DNA of 64,000 nt, from the NCBI GenBank assembly GCA_947579605.1, contig OX388314.1, forward strand, positions 6,014,001-6,078,000, given 5' to 3'. The DNA is from Athripsodes cinereus. Taxonomy: Eukaryota; Arthropoda; Insecta; Trichoptera; Leptoceridae. Positions 22,058 to 37,000 of the stretch are shown piece after piece. Each line of letters starts with the position of its first letter. Position 1 is the stretch's first letter. The notes below the pieces were generated by a model. It was given only the letters and a program-made list of their open reading frames with translations. It was not told where the DNA came from and made no database searches. The position numbers were made by a program, and so were the translations under genes.

Positions 22058-25000
22058 CTATGAACTTTGAATCTCTCTCGTATTCTCCCAAGATCTCTTG
22101 ACTCTATCGCAGTGCAGCTGTACTATGTCGTCCAGTTCTTTGTAACACTAGAAAAAAATATTATGACAATTAGTAGATTAAGTTATTATAAAAACTCATA
22201 ATGGATCATTAGTATAATGAATCAATAAAGGTTAATGAATATGACGTTATTGAAGGAAAAAAAAACAAGACAAAAAACTACTGGGTACATATGTCCTTAT
22301 AAACAATCATTTGTTTTGTAATATTTTTTTTGGTAAAATTTATTTTTACTTACTTATATAATCATTCTCTACTATACATTAATCACAATACATATAGGTA
22401 CCTATACAATTTTATAAAAAAAATGCATTGAAATTAGATATAATCAATATACAGATGGCAAATTATTTTTATCGAATATAGTTTATCGCAAAGGCGCAAT
22501 CTCTTCCAACTAACTCAAATTCATGTAATTTTTTAATCAAATTATGTAAAATTGTCAAGACAATTCAAGGAAATATGGGCTAGTTAGAAAAAATGGTGTG
22601 TTTGTGATAAAGTCACCCTCTGTTTATTGAATATAATTAATGTGAATATAATTTTGTGTATCATTGTTTGTAATCAGGATACAGTAAAGAATAAATAAAT
22701 AAACAAATTAATGCACAATGCACTTAATAAAGTTTTACAATCACCTATTCTCTACAAGGCATACTCTAAAAATTAATGTGAGTAAAATTAAAAAAAAATG
22801 CTAGTCTATTTTTCAATTCAGGGCAGAGAAAAGTTTAAATTTAACATGCCACCCATCGTGAATATCTTTATTGACACTGAGAGGACAGCCTGAAAGTTTA
22901 TTACATGTAATTAGTATACTGGCTATCCCACATGTGGGAGATGTCGTGTTGGTTTAGTAGTAATAGAAATATTCAAAACTAGAAACATAATATTTCCTTA
23001 TTATCGCTGACATGAATATTTTAGATGAACTCATTTTTCGAATAGACCATTAAAGGATGACGTCACAGAACAATCATTGAGGGGCAACAGGCATCCCAAC
23101 ACAACAGACGATTACGGTGTAATATTAGGTGGAACGCCTAAAGAATACCTGATTATCCAAAAAACCTTCAGTGTCGATTTTCTTATTATTTTGTCGTCTG
23201 ACTTTCTTTTTTTTCTCTTATGGCATAACATCCTACAAGGATGATTTGCGCAATCTGACTGTTTGCCCCCAAGCAAAAGCAAATCCATAGACAAGACCAC
23301 GTGACCTTTAATGGTCTATTGTCTTTCCCTATTTAAATTCTATGTCTTTGATGTGATTTTACCAATGTTTTATATATTTACTGGCTTATTTTGACACACC
23401 ATAATTGACTCATTATATAGACCTTTTTTTGATCTTGACTATGAATTTGCAATGTACCTGTGTGATTGTGTAAAAGGCTCACGCCATATATAATTTGAAA
23501 TAAATAAATAAATAATATATGGCGAGCAAATACATACTTATATTAAAAAATCACTATTGACATTATCATCAAGTCATAAAATGAATGTTTATTCCATGAA
23601 GCTGTTCTGCTGGCTACCCCACTTGTGAGATGTGCCGTAATGGTGTAGTAGTAGTAAAATGTAGATTTACATAACCTAAATTCAAATATTCTTTGAATGT
23701 TCATATTGAACTTGGGTTAGTTGGAAGATATCACTCCTCTGTGATAAACTCACCCATTTGCAAAATTATTTGTATACACCTGCTATAACTGCTTTTTATT
23801 TTTGTACTACAGTAAATTTTGTTAATATTATTTTTATGCAAGCATTTGATAGTGAAACAACATTGAATAATTTTAAATATAGTAGCCCATAATAAATATA
23901 TACCTGTGCATAAGTATTGTCTCCTAAGGTTGCCTGATAATCCAGTTCTCTAAGAAGACAGTCTAGCGCAGGTAGTGGAGCCCATGTGGGCTTACATGAA
24001 CCTCCTCTGGTGGCAGGCAAGGGTGCACAAGACCTCAGAGCTTCAATTCCCACGGCTGTGGCTTCTGAGAGACGACCGTACTGCGTTAGGAGGCGAATCA
24101 AAGAAGCGGGATCCACTTCCTAGAAACAATAGACACATAACATTAATGTTTTTGTATGTCAAAGCATCTCAAGGATACTATTTATCAATTCTAGGATATT
24201 ATTTTCACATTATAATACAATACGTATTAAAACATTGTCCATGCAGTCTTCAGAATACAATAAATTATCTCTAATTTTTTTGAGTGCCGTGTAAAAGAAA
24301 CATCCCACGTAAGGGATTTAATAATTTCAATTCATCAAAACACTAGCTACAAAAAAAGAATGAGCTGTATATTCACTACATCAGTATTTCCCAAACTATG
24401 GGTCGCGACCCAGACAGTGGGGCGTGAGCGAATATTGAGTGGGCCCTAATGAACGATTCGCCACCGTATAAGACATACTTAAATAAAAAAATGTTGTTGG
24501 AGCAATGTTTGGAGAAAAAAGGCAGGTCCCGAGATTGGAAATTTTTCCTAGATGGGTCGGAGCCCAGTCAACTTTGGGAACCACTGCACTACATAATTTA
24601 GCTCACTGGTAATCGAACTTGTCTAACTATCTCAAAATCAAAAATAATTTACTCATTTATTCTACTACAGGATATTGCATAAGGGCCAGAATACATATCT
24701 ATTAAAAAGATGAATCTGGGTTCCAAAATGATTGTACTGTAAAGGTGGAGTAAGTCTGCAACTAGATGAGTCAAAAAAAAATATTAACGTTTATAACTAC
24801 AAGCTTTTAGTGGCTTACTGTGAAAGGTGTATAAGGTTGTAGTTGGGTTTATAATAAAACCCAGATATATCTTTTTTAAAAAAAATAACATGTTGAATTA
24901 TCAAATAAAGCACACCTGATATTGTGTGAGCAACCAATGTGGCAGGAAAGCCCCAGCAGCCAGTATCCTGCCAGCCACAGTTCTATATATATCCACTCTA

Positions 25001-28000
25001 GTCTCCCCGCAGTGTCCTTGATCCTCCAGACCTACACAAGCCACTTCCACTAGGTGCTTCAGTAATCTCCACGCGGCAGCTGGGGCACTTTTTTCACCTA
25101 TACATATCTCTGAAAAAAAAGAAATTTAATTACATATATACATAATAATAAAATTGGATTTTAATATGTACTGGAGAGTGGAATGTGTAGATAAACTGTT
25201 GGAGTTTTAGTGTTTCAATAAGCAGTTCCATCTGCTGATGTAATTAGGTAGGCCGATGGTGGAGTTTCAGAATTTTGATCAAGACATCCTAACGCAGACA
25301 TACTTCACATACACAGCACATATACTGATTACTGCGAGGCTGTTTGGAGGTGAAAAAAGTCTATGGAAGTGTCTGGTGTTCATAAAAAAAATACTTGCAA
25401 ATTTATTTGACTGAGGTGAAAGAAAAAACCTAAAGACAAGAAAACAAATGTTTTTAAATTTACCTGCGATATCATTGTCAGCAAGCCATCTCCAAGCATC
25501 CACATGGTCATCCATATGTGCTAGTGTGGCACAAGCAGAAGCTAAGGGAGCTAGGATTGGAGCACGGGGAGCTTTGTGCCTCATCACCAGCATCAGGGCT
25601 GTGCTGTGCAAGTTGACTCCACTCAGAAGGGATGATACTTCTTCAACACCTGTAAAAATAGTACATTTATATTGAATCAGCCATACTTATAAACAGAGAT
25701 TAGCGTAGTTCAAACTTCACATTATATATAATATAGTTAATATGTTATCTTACCACTTTCAGGACATATCTTGTCAGGCTGTGTGTAAGCAAACTTGAGT
25801 CTGGCTGTGAGCAGATGCAGTTCTTTGCGTAGCTCGTCTAATCCGACCACAACCACCTCTCTCTCTGGTGGGACTATCTGGTAATATTAAGAAAACAATA
25901 CATAACCAATTTGATAACTGAATCGAGAACTATATTTACACAATGTACAATGTTTAACCGCAAGAAGTGACAAAGGCATCCCAGCGCTTATGAATTACAT
26001 AATTTTTCAACCAGATACGTTTTGAGTCCCGTAAATATTTATCTATTCCAACATAATGTTTCCCACATGTAAAGTATGCAATGGTCTCTGAGATGAGATA
26101 TGCCACCCGTTCTAAATGTCCAACTTTTATAGTACGTACAAAGTACATTTGAAAAAATAATGCAAAGAATAAAAATATACAGGGCAACACCCACTCATTT
26201 TCAAATTTCCAAAAACTTGTTCAACAAATTTATATATTTATTTATTTATACACACATATACAGCTTAAAGCTTTTATAAGAATTAAAAATCAAATACATG
26301 GTATCAAAAATTAATAAGTAATTAAAAATATACAATATGTAAGAAAGTATCAACACAGTAGTAAATAAAAAAATAACCATGAATACAATAAACCAATAAA
26401 AATAACAATCAAAGATTCATACTATATATATAAAAAAGTAAACAAAACAATTAAAATATATAAAATGTAATAAACACTATAAAAAAAGTTAACAAAGCAG
26501 TTAAAATATATAAAATGTAAGATAAATGAGAATATTATGAAAATAAAGACATTTAGGAATGTACAGTATTTCATGATTCATTATTCAACATGTCCAAAGC
26601 ATCTTAACTAAAACGTACAAATAATGAACAAACAATATATTACATGTTGCAATACCTCTCCTCGACTATCCCTTTTGCCTCCGTGTGATGCAGTGTGCAG
26701 GGGAGTGACAAGGAAGGCATGCCGGGAAGCCACAAGACTGAGGCAGTTGACAGCTGCCAGGAGACACCTCGCTCTTCTACCCAGAGCGTCAGCATTGGGG
26801 CCTAACTCCGTTGCGATGCGACCAGATTGTTCGTACATTACTTCAGCGGCTAAAACATTGAATTAATGATGGAGATGATCAGAAACTTGATGAAAATCTC
26901 AAACTTCAATTGAGAGATCCAGAGCTTAAATCTCGTTGCAAATCTACTCCACCTTCACAACACAAGTTATTTCTAAGTTCAGCGTATATTTGGAATCACA
27001 ATAAACCCAGATACATGTTAATGGATTTATCAAATATTTGGTCAGATTTAGTATGTAATTCGATAACAGATATGACATGAAGAAAAATATAGAAATATTT
27101 ATTCTTACCCTTCCTCATATCTCCTTTCCTAATGTGCACAGCATACAAGAAGTTATAATAATGATTATGGGGCGCATCTGCTGCCCTAGCCCTCCTTTCC
27201 GCAGCCCTGGTCAGCTCCTGAGGGGGAGGGGCAGCTCCCGGTGACAGTAGTCTCCTCAGTGCTCTAGCAGTGCCCAGAGCTCCTGCTAAACGAGAGAGAC
27301 AAGCCTCTCGCTGTTCTTTGACAGGGTGGGCATTGGCACAAGCAAGAGCGCGCTCCCATTCATTAAGTGACACCCATGTGTTGAATAGCAAAGAGTGGAA
27401 TACAGGCTGGGGAAAAACATGACAATTTAACCGTTTAAGTGCCAACAGGCGCAATTGCGCTCGTGTGTATACATGCAAAAAGTGCCACGAGCGCAATTGC
27501 GCTCGCGATATCAGTACGTGATAGGCGTTCAGCGGGGAAGGTCACATGCATGCAACAATATTTGTACTTCACTTAATTTGTATTGTACCTATATATAAAG
27601 TTCAACATGGGTCAAAGCTAAATACAGTTTAAAAAAAATCCGGCTAATAAAAAATAAAAATAAAACCAAAATGTCAGAATTTGAAAATAGTTCAAATAAA
27701 ACTGATCATAGTTCAAGTTGTGAAGAAAGTGATAGTAGAAGCGACATTGTGGTTCATTCAAATCGCATGATGCTACTTTTGAGTGAGAGTGACTTAAATT
27801 GTGCCCGCTGCAAAAAAGGGCCCCATGGGGTCTGTGCGGAAAAGCAGATATGCACATATATTTTTATTTTTGGATTTCCATTTTTGTAATAATTTTCTTG
27901 GACAATAAGTTTTTCCATATTTTTTTTTAATTTGAATATCAATCTTTGGGGTTTCTTGAAGGAAACACTGAAAGAATTTTGAAAATCAGGTAATAGTCGG

Positions 28001-31000
28001 AAAAGATACATTTCTTTTTCGAGATAAGGGTAAATGACATCAAAAACCACGGTTTTTTATTGACATTTTTAAGTATACGTGAGAAAAAAACAATGGCACT
28101 AAAAGGGTTAATAATTAAGCCAACTTTGACATCTCAAGTTATTCTATATAATCCTCTCACCCACATTGAATCTTTTGTGGAATAGACAGAGAGTGTGGAA
28201 ATTAAGTTTACAGTCATGCAGTTCTTCAAGTATGCACATAATTTATTTTATTAATTTCGTGTGGATATGTCAGATAATTTCCTGATATCCAAGTTTTCCT
28301 ACACACAGCTCTTAAGCATCCAAAATCTTTTACGTACAGTAAAAAAATTCTTTCATTAATTGTAAAATCCTGTATCTCTAGGTATAAAAAGCAATTAAAA
28401 GAAAATATTTTAAGGCAGCATTTGTTTTTTTTTAATACATTTAAAAAATATCTAACACAGTGGTCCACAAAGTTGACTGGGCTCTGACCCATTTAACAAG
28501 AATTTTCAATCTTGGGACCCACCTTTTAGCTGTCTTAGAGAAAAGAGATCACAAATATTGGTAATGCTCAGATTCTCTATAGTAGCAAGTCATGGAACTA
28601 CTTAATGCTCAGGGCCCATTGAATATTCGCTCGTGACCCACCGGTTGGTCGCGACCCATAGCTTGGGAAATACTGATCTAGCATATAGTGCCTAAATCTT
28701 AGTCTTACAAAAGTAAGACTAAGATTTAGGAATTTATTTGGAATTTTGGAATATCTACATATTTGGATTGTCTATAAGGAGGATGTTTAGATTTAAGTTT
28801 TTATAAAATAGTCTTTGTATTGTTATACATATCTGTATTGTTTCTGATGTTCAATAAAAAAATTATCAAAAAAATATTATTTTTAAATTAATGTTAACAT
28901 GTGAAAGTCTTATCACAGTATTTATGTATATATTTATAATAAAAGATTGATTTTGAAAAAATATATTTTAAATAGAGCCTACACTGGAGAGGTCTTCAAT
29001 TCTTATCAAGTGCAAATAATAATAAAGTATGCTGTGTAATTTACCAAATGTGGATCCTCTTTGTCAGCAATACCAATGGCAGTTTCTGCTAAACTGATAA
29101 TACACTCCGGTGCCTTGTGTAGTTCAAATAATTTTATGACCTACAAGTAATAAACACAAGACTGTTAAAATAAATTGAGCATTAGCAATTTTAAGGTTGT
29201 ATAATTAATACATATTTCTCAGTTGTGTTGATGTATTATGCTGATAAATAAAATACTTTTTAATATTTTTTTTATTCAAAACATGTGCACGCCTTATGAC
29301 TTGTTTGTTTGGTGATAAATACATCATTGTCAATTTTTTTTTACACATGAACTTTGAGTGACATAAACCTTGTTGTAACTCTTAAATATACTGAATATTT
29401 AAGCATAGTTATTTTCAAAATGTAACGAGGAACATCTTGAAATAAAATCTATCCAATAATCAAGAAATAAATATATGAGTTGCTCAATAGGTCAATCCAC
29501 ATCAAACCTACTCCTTTTCCCTACCACTGTAAATAGAGACAAAAGAAAGAGACTCCAACTCGAATTTTTACTCATTCACATTCCTTTTTTATATTAACAA
29601 TGTTTTTTTTTAATGTTCTTGGCCTTAACGTTGTGATACACCTATTGGCAAATTATGAAAATGAAAAATTCTAATAACCCAGAAACCAAAATGTCAAAGT
29701 TATTTGATTTTTAAATTACATTAGATGTAAAAATATTTGTAACCTTAAGGTAATAGTTGAGTAGAGCATGCTTTGTAGAATGAGATCCCGGTGGTAACAT
29801 TCTGGCAAGGAAGGGTTCACTGGTTGCCCTCTTCCCAGCACTGAGGAAGCTGTTGAGGGCACTGCGAGATTCTCCAGTGTCTAGGAGGGACATCCCAACT
29901 ATGAACTCCCCTGAAATCAAATGGCAAATTTAAAATAACTAATCTACATTTGACATTGTATATTAATGTTTATAATCTTTACTGGACGAGTCTGAGAGCT
30001 TGCTGTGTAGCATTCCGATGTAAAGCCTTTTTTTGATTGTGTCAATTTTTGCTATTTTTTTTGTAGTTGTTACAATAAATATTACCTCGATACAGGTGCA
30101 AATCCATTGAGGTAGTAATGAGTGCATAAATTTGTAAAAAATGCTATACTATCTACTATACTATACTATACCCTCACGCCGTGTCCCAAGTGGGGTAGGC
30201 AGAGAGAACGGAACGCCAAACAGATCTATCTTTACACACTTCCTTCGCTTCCTCCACATTCATACAGTTCCTCATACACGCACGTCGGTTCCTCTTACTC
30301 AACACGCGGCCGTCCTTGAGAATTTGGTCCACGTGATCAAGCCACGTGATTCTCGGACACCCGCGTTTCCTCACACCCTTTCTTTCAGATAAGTATATCC
30401 TCTTTGTCATTCTTTTTTCCTCTTTCATTCGTTCCACATGACCAAACCATCTCAATTTATTTACACGCATTCTGTCCACAACAGTCTTCTTGCATCCGCT
30501 CATTCTTCACTCTATCATGCAGCGTTTTACCAACCATTCTTCTCAACGATCGCATCTCTACTGCATTTATTCCACTTTCGTCCTTCTTCAACCACGTCCA
30601 TGTCTCGCTTGCATACGTAAGTGACGGTACCAGAATGGTATTGTGCACCAGCATTTTAGCCATGTTCGATACATTGTCATTGCTGACAATGGGTCGAAGT
30701 GCACCGTTTACTCTAGCACCGGCCACTTTCCTTCTTTCAATGTCCCTATCGCATCTTCCATCCCTCGTAAACATACTTCCCAAATATACATACTCACTTA
30801 CTTGCTCCAAACATTCGTCACCAACTTTAATCTCGCAAATCGTTTTTTCATTCTCTCTTTCGAAAACAAGAACTTTCGTCTTCATAACATTCATTTTCAA
30901 ACCATTCAAATTGCAACAATCATACACACACGTAACAATCTCTTGTAAGTCCCTTTCACTCTCAGCCATTAACACCAAATCATCTGCGTACATCAATGCA

Positions 31001-34000
31001 TTCACCCGAAACCCATTCAGCTCGACACCAACATCCATCTCTTTCACAGGTCGCATACAGTAGTCGAAGAATAGGTTGAACAGCCACGGAGACATGACAC
31101 AACCTTGCTTCACTCCCTTGGTGAGGACAAACCACTCCGAGAGAGTGTTATTTGCCCTCACGCAAGCGGAGCTTCCCACGTAAAGTGGTAAAATGCTATA
31201 AGCATAAAGCTATAAGCATAAGCATAAATGCTATAAGCATATAATGCTATAAAGTGGTAAAATGCTATACTTTGTACTTAAAAATATTTTGGGAAATAAA
31301 TTACCATTATGTATTAGTGTTTTAGTGTATGTGGCACGTATGCAGCAGTTATGGAAACTTAAATGGTACAGTATTACTCTAATAGAAGAAACTTCTTTCT
31401 CAGTAGAACTTAATGGAAACGAATACTATACTATACCCTCACGCAGTGTCCCAAGTGGGGTAGGCAGAGAGAATGGAACATCATAGATCTGTCCTTACCT
31501 ACTTCTTTTGCTTCTTCTACATTCATACAACTTCTCAAACACGGGCATGAATTTCTTTTACTTAACACACTGCCATCCTTGCAAATTTGATCCAAATGGT
31601 TCTCGGACACCCATCCTTCTCACATCCCCTCTTTTTTCTTCTGTTGCAAACCATTAATTGCTTTCTTTAAGATATTTTCAAGATAGAGTTTGTATTAAAC
31701 CCAAAATTGCACAAAATTATGTATTCAGTAGTAATGTTGTCATGTTTTTTCTTTGTATGCTAATTTTGTGCAATTTTTTTTACGCGGCGGCAGAATTGCC
31801 ATCCACACTTCTCAGCATTGTACAATCAGATAAGTCTCCATATGATCAGTCATGATCACACAAAAACTTAACAGTCTAATGCCGGGAAAAATTCACCTAT
31901 CCAGATATACAGGATATCAAAGGATTAGGCTCAAAACGCGGGATCAAAATACCAGCATTGTGCCTGAAATATCTGTGTTCAAAAACTTTTTTACAATATT
32001 ACAAGTGTTTATTATAATAGATTTTTGAATTTTAATGTACAAATTAACCGGTAAATCTAATTTTTGTAAATTATTTATTAAAGATTTCGGAGTTACCCCT
32101 GTAGCTGACATGACTAAAGGTATTATATAAACGGACCTAGAATGCCAAATATTTTTTATTTCTCCTGCTAGTTCTGTATATTTACGTATTTTTTCAGCGA
32201 CGGTTGTTTGTATATTATGTGTATTTGGGACAGCGATGTCGATTAGGTACGTTATTTTATTACGTTTATCATGTAATACTAAATCGGGTCTATTATGATG
32301 TATTTGTCTATCTGTTATTATGGTTTTATCATAATAGAGCCTATAATTTTGATTTTCTAAAACCGGTTCCGGGTTGTATTTAAAATAAGGTATTACATTA
32401 TTTGAGTTTAAAAGATTATGTTTAATAGCTAAATTTTGATGTATAATTTTTGCGACATGATTATGTCTATAAGTATACTCAGTTTGAGCGAGAGTGGAAC
32501 AACCCGAAACTATGTGTTGAATTGTTTCCGGTTTGGCCAGACATTTTCTACACGAATCATCAATTATGTTTTGATTTTTTATAATACATTTTTGATAATT
32601 TTTTGTATTTATTACCTGATCTTGAATTGCTAGCATAAAACCCTCGGTTTCCCCATACAATTCCCCAATGGTCAACCACCTGTTTGACGCATATTTGTCA
32701 ACATAAGATTGGTTGAGATCATTGAGGTGTCTAGCATGAAGTTCCTTCCTACCCCAAGATTCTAACAAAATATTTAAATAGTTTAATCGCGGACCTACTG
32801 TTTCGTCATTGAAATTTAAAGGTGTATGATTTTTATCGGCCTGTATTATAATTTTATGTAATATAGAATTATTTTGTTTGTTCTTAAAAAATGTTTTAAG
32901 GGATTCTATTTGATTATTATGTAAAGAGGAAATGTTAACAATTCCTCTTCCTCCTATACTCCTAGGCAGAACCAACCTTTCTTTCGCGGAATTTGGATGA
33001 TGATACCTATTTTTTGTTAGTTGTGTTCTAATAAGTCTTTCTAATTTATCTAGATCCGTTTTAGACCATTTTATGATGCCAAATAATAAAGATTAATATT
33101 ATTATTATTATAACATTTCCAAAAACCTTCAAAGTAAGTAATATGTTTGTGTTACGAAGGAGAAACAGATCAGCAGCTGAATGATATAAACTTAGAATCT
33201 CTTGATTTAAAGTTGTGACTCTACCATCGGACCACCAACCACCTCTTATTCCATGTTATAAAACATCATTAAGGACAATTTACTAACTTGAGCAAGAGTT
33301 CCATTCACACCACGGTGCTAATAATTTTGCGTAAGTCTGTAACAGTTTGGGTCTTCCAGCTCCAGCCAGCCACTCTCCTAACGCGAAACCACCACTCACA
33401 CCCCACCTAAAAATATAAAAATTAATATTATATTATAAGCAGTTTGGCTGATGTGCCCATAACATGGAAAAATCTCATTTCATCTTTGGTATATGAATTG
33501 CTTCATTGTAGTTTGAATACAGCTTCATAAGGATGATGTTTGAGAGTCGAGAACCCAAATTATAGATAAATTGACATAGATCGAGCCAGTTCCACAATAA
33601 CATATGAATCTTGTATTATGGGTACTAACTTACATATAATGCACTAGACACAAACCTAGGACTGTTTTAAAATAGTCTTACTAGTGTTCGAAAATTAACA
33701 CAACACAAATATTTTTTTTCTCAAATGATGCAAGCATACTTCGCATAGTTTTTCTATTTGGGGAAAGTGTCTTTAAACAAAATTAGACTGAAATATTTAT
33801 TCAATGAATAATACTTACATGAGATGTCCCATAGTGTGTACAAATGAAGCAAGTCCCGCACTCCAATGTACAGAATGTGGGGGATGTTGGTGTAGCATTC
33901 TTCTGGCAACCCGTCCTCCCTGTCCCTTGGTGAACCACCACGCTACCGATGCTGCGCGTCCACTCCCTGCACTGCCAGCTCCCACATCTGGGATGCGTAG

Positions 34001-37000
34001 GAGACACAGACGCTCCATACAGCTTTTGCTGAGATTATTATAACCATATATTAAAACATCCTTCACATTTATACAATTCTTAATGTAACTATGTCAAACC
34101 TATTTAGTTTGCTTGCACAGTTCTCAGAATTTCATTTATAATGAAAGGATTAACTATGCAACAGTGTGAAATGTAGCAAAACATTTTTATAATTCAAAAA
34201 ATAGTATATAATAATAAACTTGTTAGTTGTATCTTTTTAAATAGATTTTATGAAATCGAATACACCTTAAAAACACAAGTATTAGAGTGTGTTGAATTTA
34301 AAAAAAAATATTAGTTCTCTACTTGCGTGGTAGGCATAAGGAAAAGAATGCCACTTACTCCTGTCCTTGCACACACTTTTTTCATTATTCATAATCACAC
34401 AAATCTTCATGCACGCTCTCCTGTTCAATATGCATAGCATGTGCATATATCTCTATATTGTTTAATTTGGCCACCCTTATAAAAAGATTATTATGTAATA
34501 CTAACAGTGCATGTTGATCTGTAGGCTCTGGCATGGTAGTATCGCACAGCCATAACAGTGCATTATAAGCCTGTAGACTGATGCTGGTGTGACCCGCTAC
34601 TGGCCACATACCAGCTCCACCCGACCCACCACACACCAGAGCACCAAGCAACTGGAGATTGCAGCAGATGGAGAATCTGCAAAACAAATATAATAATGTT
34701 AAGTATGATTTACACATTTCAATGGATTTTTCACATCTGCGTAATAATAACTAGACAATTCTTTTAAGAGTTCGTTTTGTGGAAAAATTAGCGCAAGGGC
34801 CCATTCAAGAATCATAATACCTCCTGAACAATAGGGTCTTTAACCCCGCCTTGAACATCTCTACACTCTCCAGAGTCCGCAAATGAAGATATTGAGAAAA
34901 TTATTCAATATTTTTATCTGTATTTTTGTTTGGTTAAAAAATAATAATAATGTAGTTGTTAGCCTGATAAGGGAAGTGGGAGGTCTGTTGTTCGAATCCT
35001 GTTGCCAGCCAACTCCACCTTCAATACACAATCTATAGCTTTATGTAATGGTGCAAACAAGATGGTACAATGTCATTAAGAAAGCGGCTGATAAGTCATT
35101 GGAAGAGGATTGTTGCAAATAGAGTATTGTGAAAATTGAAACGAGAGACCTTTGTCTAATACTGGACATAAGAAAGAGACTGAAGTGAATAAGTAAAGCT
35201 GATTTCATCATATACCTAGTTTTACTGTTAAAATAACCTGCACACTTGCTAGTTTTGATGGAAAAATTAATTGAAATTTGCTGTCACGCACCTTAGTTCA
35301 GCCATCTGTCTAAGGGATTCTGTGACTAGAGAGACTCCCATATCACTACTGAACATTGTCTCCATGTCTCCAATATTGCTCAACCTGTCTTCTTCATCAA
35401 GCTCTGAAATAAACAATCAATTATTACTACTAAAAGACAGTCAACATATTCAGATTCTCATATGGAGACTTCCATCAAGTTTGATACTACATACTAATGT
35501 ATTTAGTTAGGATGAGGGATGCTGTTATACAATGTGTTCACTTTATAAAGTTTTCTCTTCTATGTGTACATAGAGGACAGAAATTCATTACAGAAAAATC
35601 TGTCACCATTGGATCTGTAGTCCTTTATTAAGGAAATACATGATGTTAAATTTAAAATTATGACTGATAAATTTTGGTCCTCTGTCTAATATAAATAAAA
35701 TAAGCCTATTATTTATTTATTCAAATAATGGACACCATAATTATGCCTTTGTTATAATTTTCTATTAACTTTAAATATATTTTTTCAGACAATTTGAATA
35801 GATTCAAATAATTGAGCCATGAAAAGAAACTGATGTTTTCCCTAAGAATCCCTATTAAAAACTTTCACTTCACTTTCTTCACATTAATTCTAAGTACTTC
35901 AAAACAAGGTTCCAAATCGAGATTTTAGAACACTCGTACCAAAGAAACATAAAGAATTTTTAGGGTACATATATTTGTAAAAGGACGACAAATCTTAGCA
36001 ATCACAAAGATTTGTTAAAAATATTATTTATGATATTTTTAACAAATCTGTGCTATGTACTTTAAAATAAAATCTTTAATCAAAAGTAACCCCCAAATCA
36101 TGCATTTCATTCACAGATTTTTAAGCTTTTTTAGAGTGAACATAATTTTATAATCTGTATTAATAGGATACCTTCACAGTCCAACCTCAATGCTTGGTTG
36201 AGGGAAATAAGTGCATTGGGAAGATCTGACATCAAAGACAGTTTGCTGGTCAATGCATCAACCAAACTAGACGGAAACATCTAAAAAAAATTGAAATATT
36301 TCAAAAAATAAGCAAGCAAATATGAAACATAATCAAATAGTAAAACAACAAATGTACAAGACTGTTTCCAATAGCCTCAGAAGCCCTCTTTCATAGTATA
36401 CCATTTCTATGATAACTTCATCAGAGAAATAAATGTTAAGGAAAGAAATAGATTATTCACACGAAAAAATTAAATATTTAAAAAAGCTGAGTAATATTTG
36501 TAATGATTTAAAGGTTATGTACCTCATTATCAGTGAGTATTTGATCAGCCACGTCCTGAAGCATGCCAGCCTTAACATCTTCCAGTACAGAAGGTCCTGT
36601 CCTTCTGGCCACTGTGCCTGCGTATATCACCAAGTTGCACACTTCTCCAGACAAGGTGCCTTCTGATGACATGGATTAAAATCATCTTTAAACATTTTAT
36701 AAATGATAAACCTAGGTTTAAAAACTAACCTCAATAATAGAATTGATGAAATGTCTCAAATTGGAATAAAATTTTGATAATCAAGATGACTGGTAGTTTT
36801 ACGGTATAATCTTTAATTTTCAATTGAAAGAATGAATTTCTAATTTTTATTATTTCTTTTTGTTGCCATTAAGAAATAAACACATAAGTACCTACATTTA
36901 ACTTTATATTAATAATTTTAATTATCTTACCTGCCAAATGTCCCATAGAGGCTACATCAGAGTCATCTTCGTTGAGGAACAAATGTTCCAAGAGATCCAT

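Larger units (their letters stand above)
22058..34028 (-). other. Nup160: Nup160 C-terminal alpha-solenoid, exons 16-26
   Basis: Encodes residues from about 731 to 1362, almost wholly helical and Ala/Leu-rich (for example EWERALACANAHPVKEQREA and ALGRRARCLLAAVNCLSLVA). This is the solenoid that binds other Y-complex members. The last two exons give LDCLLRELDYQATLG and then YKELDDIVQLHCDRVKRSWE, matching in layout the end of vertebrate Nup160. Exons are GC-richer than their introns. Intron 17 (29911-33287) holds two truncated LINEs, intron 19 (27407-29044) a piggyBac derivative and a hAT MITE, and intron 24 a hAT MITE. Confidence 0.85.

Noticed and set aside
22022..22060. Alternative last frame of Nup160 ending in RERFKVHSDEEYLLEILE
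   Set aside because: It looks coding-like but would need an acceptor inside the exon without a pyrimidine tract. The chosen frame joins exon 25 in phase and gives ELDDIVQLHCDRV, matching the family end.
26224..26530. Possible minisatellite or regulatory array
   Set aside because: Two loosely similar AAAATATATAAAATGTAA units in AT-rich intron DNA; too little regularity to call an array, and no CRISPR-like spacing.
30404..31063. 219-codon plus-strand open frame
   Set aside because: It is the antisense shadow of the RTE-like reverse transcriptase on the minus strand, which has the YADD motif.
34385..34505. Read-through of Nup160 exon 15 to the stop at 34385
   Set aside because: The open frame continues, but only the GTTAGT donor at 34505-34500 gives the phase needed to join exon 16; the extension would truncate the protein.
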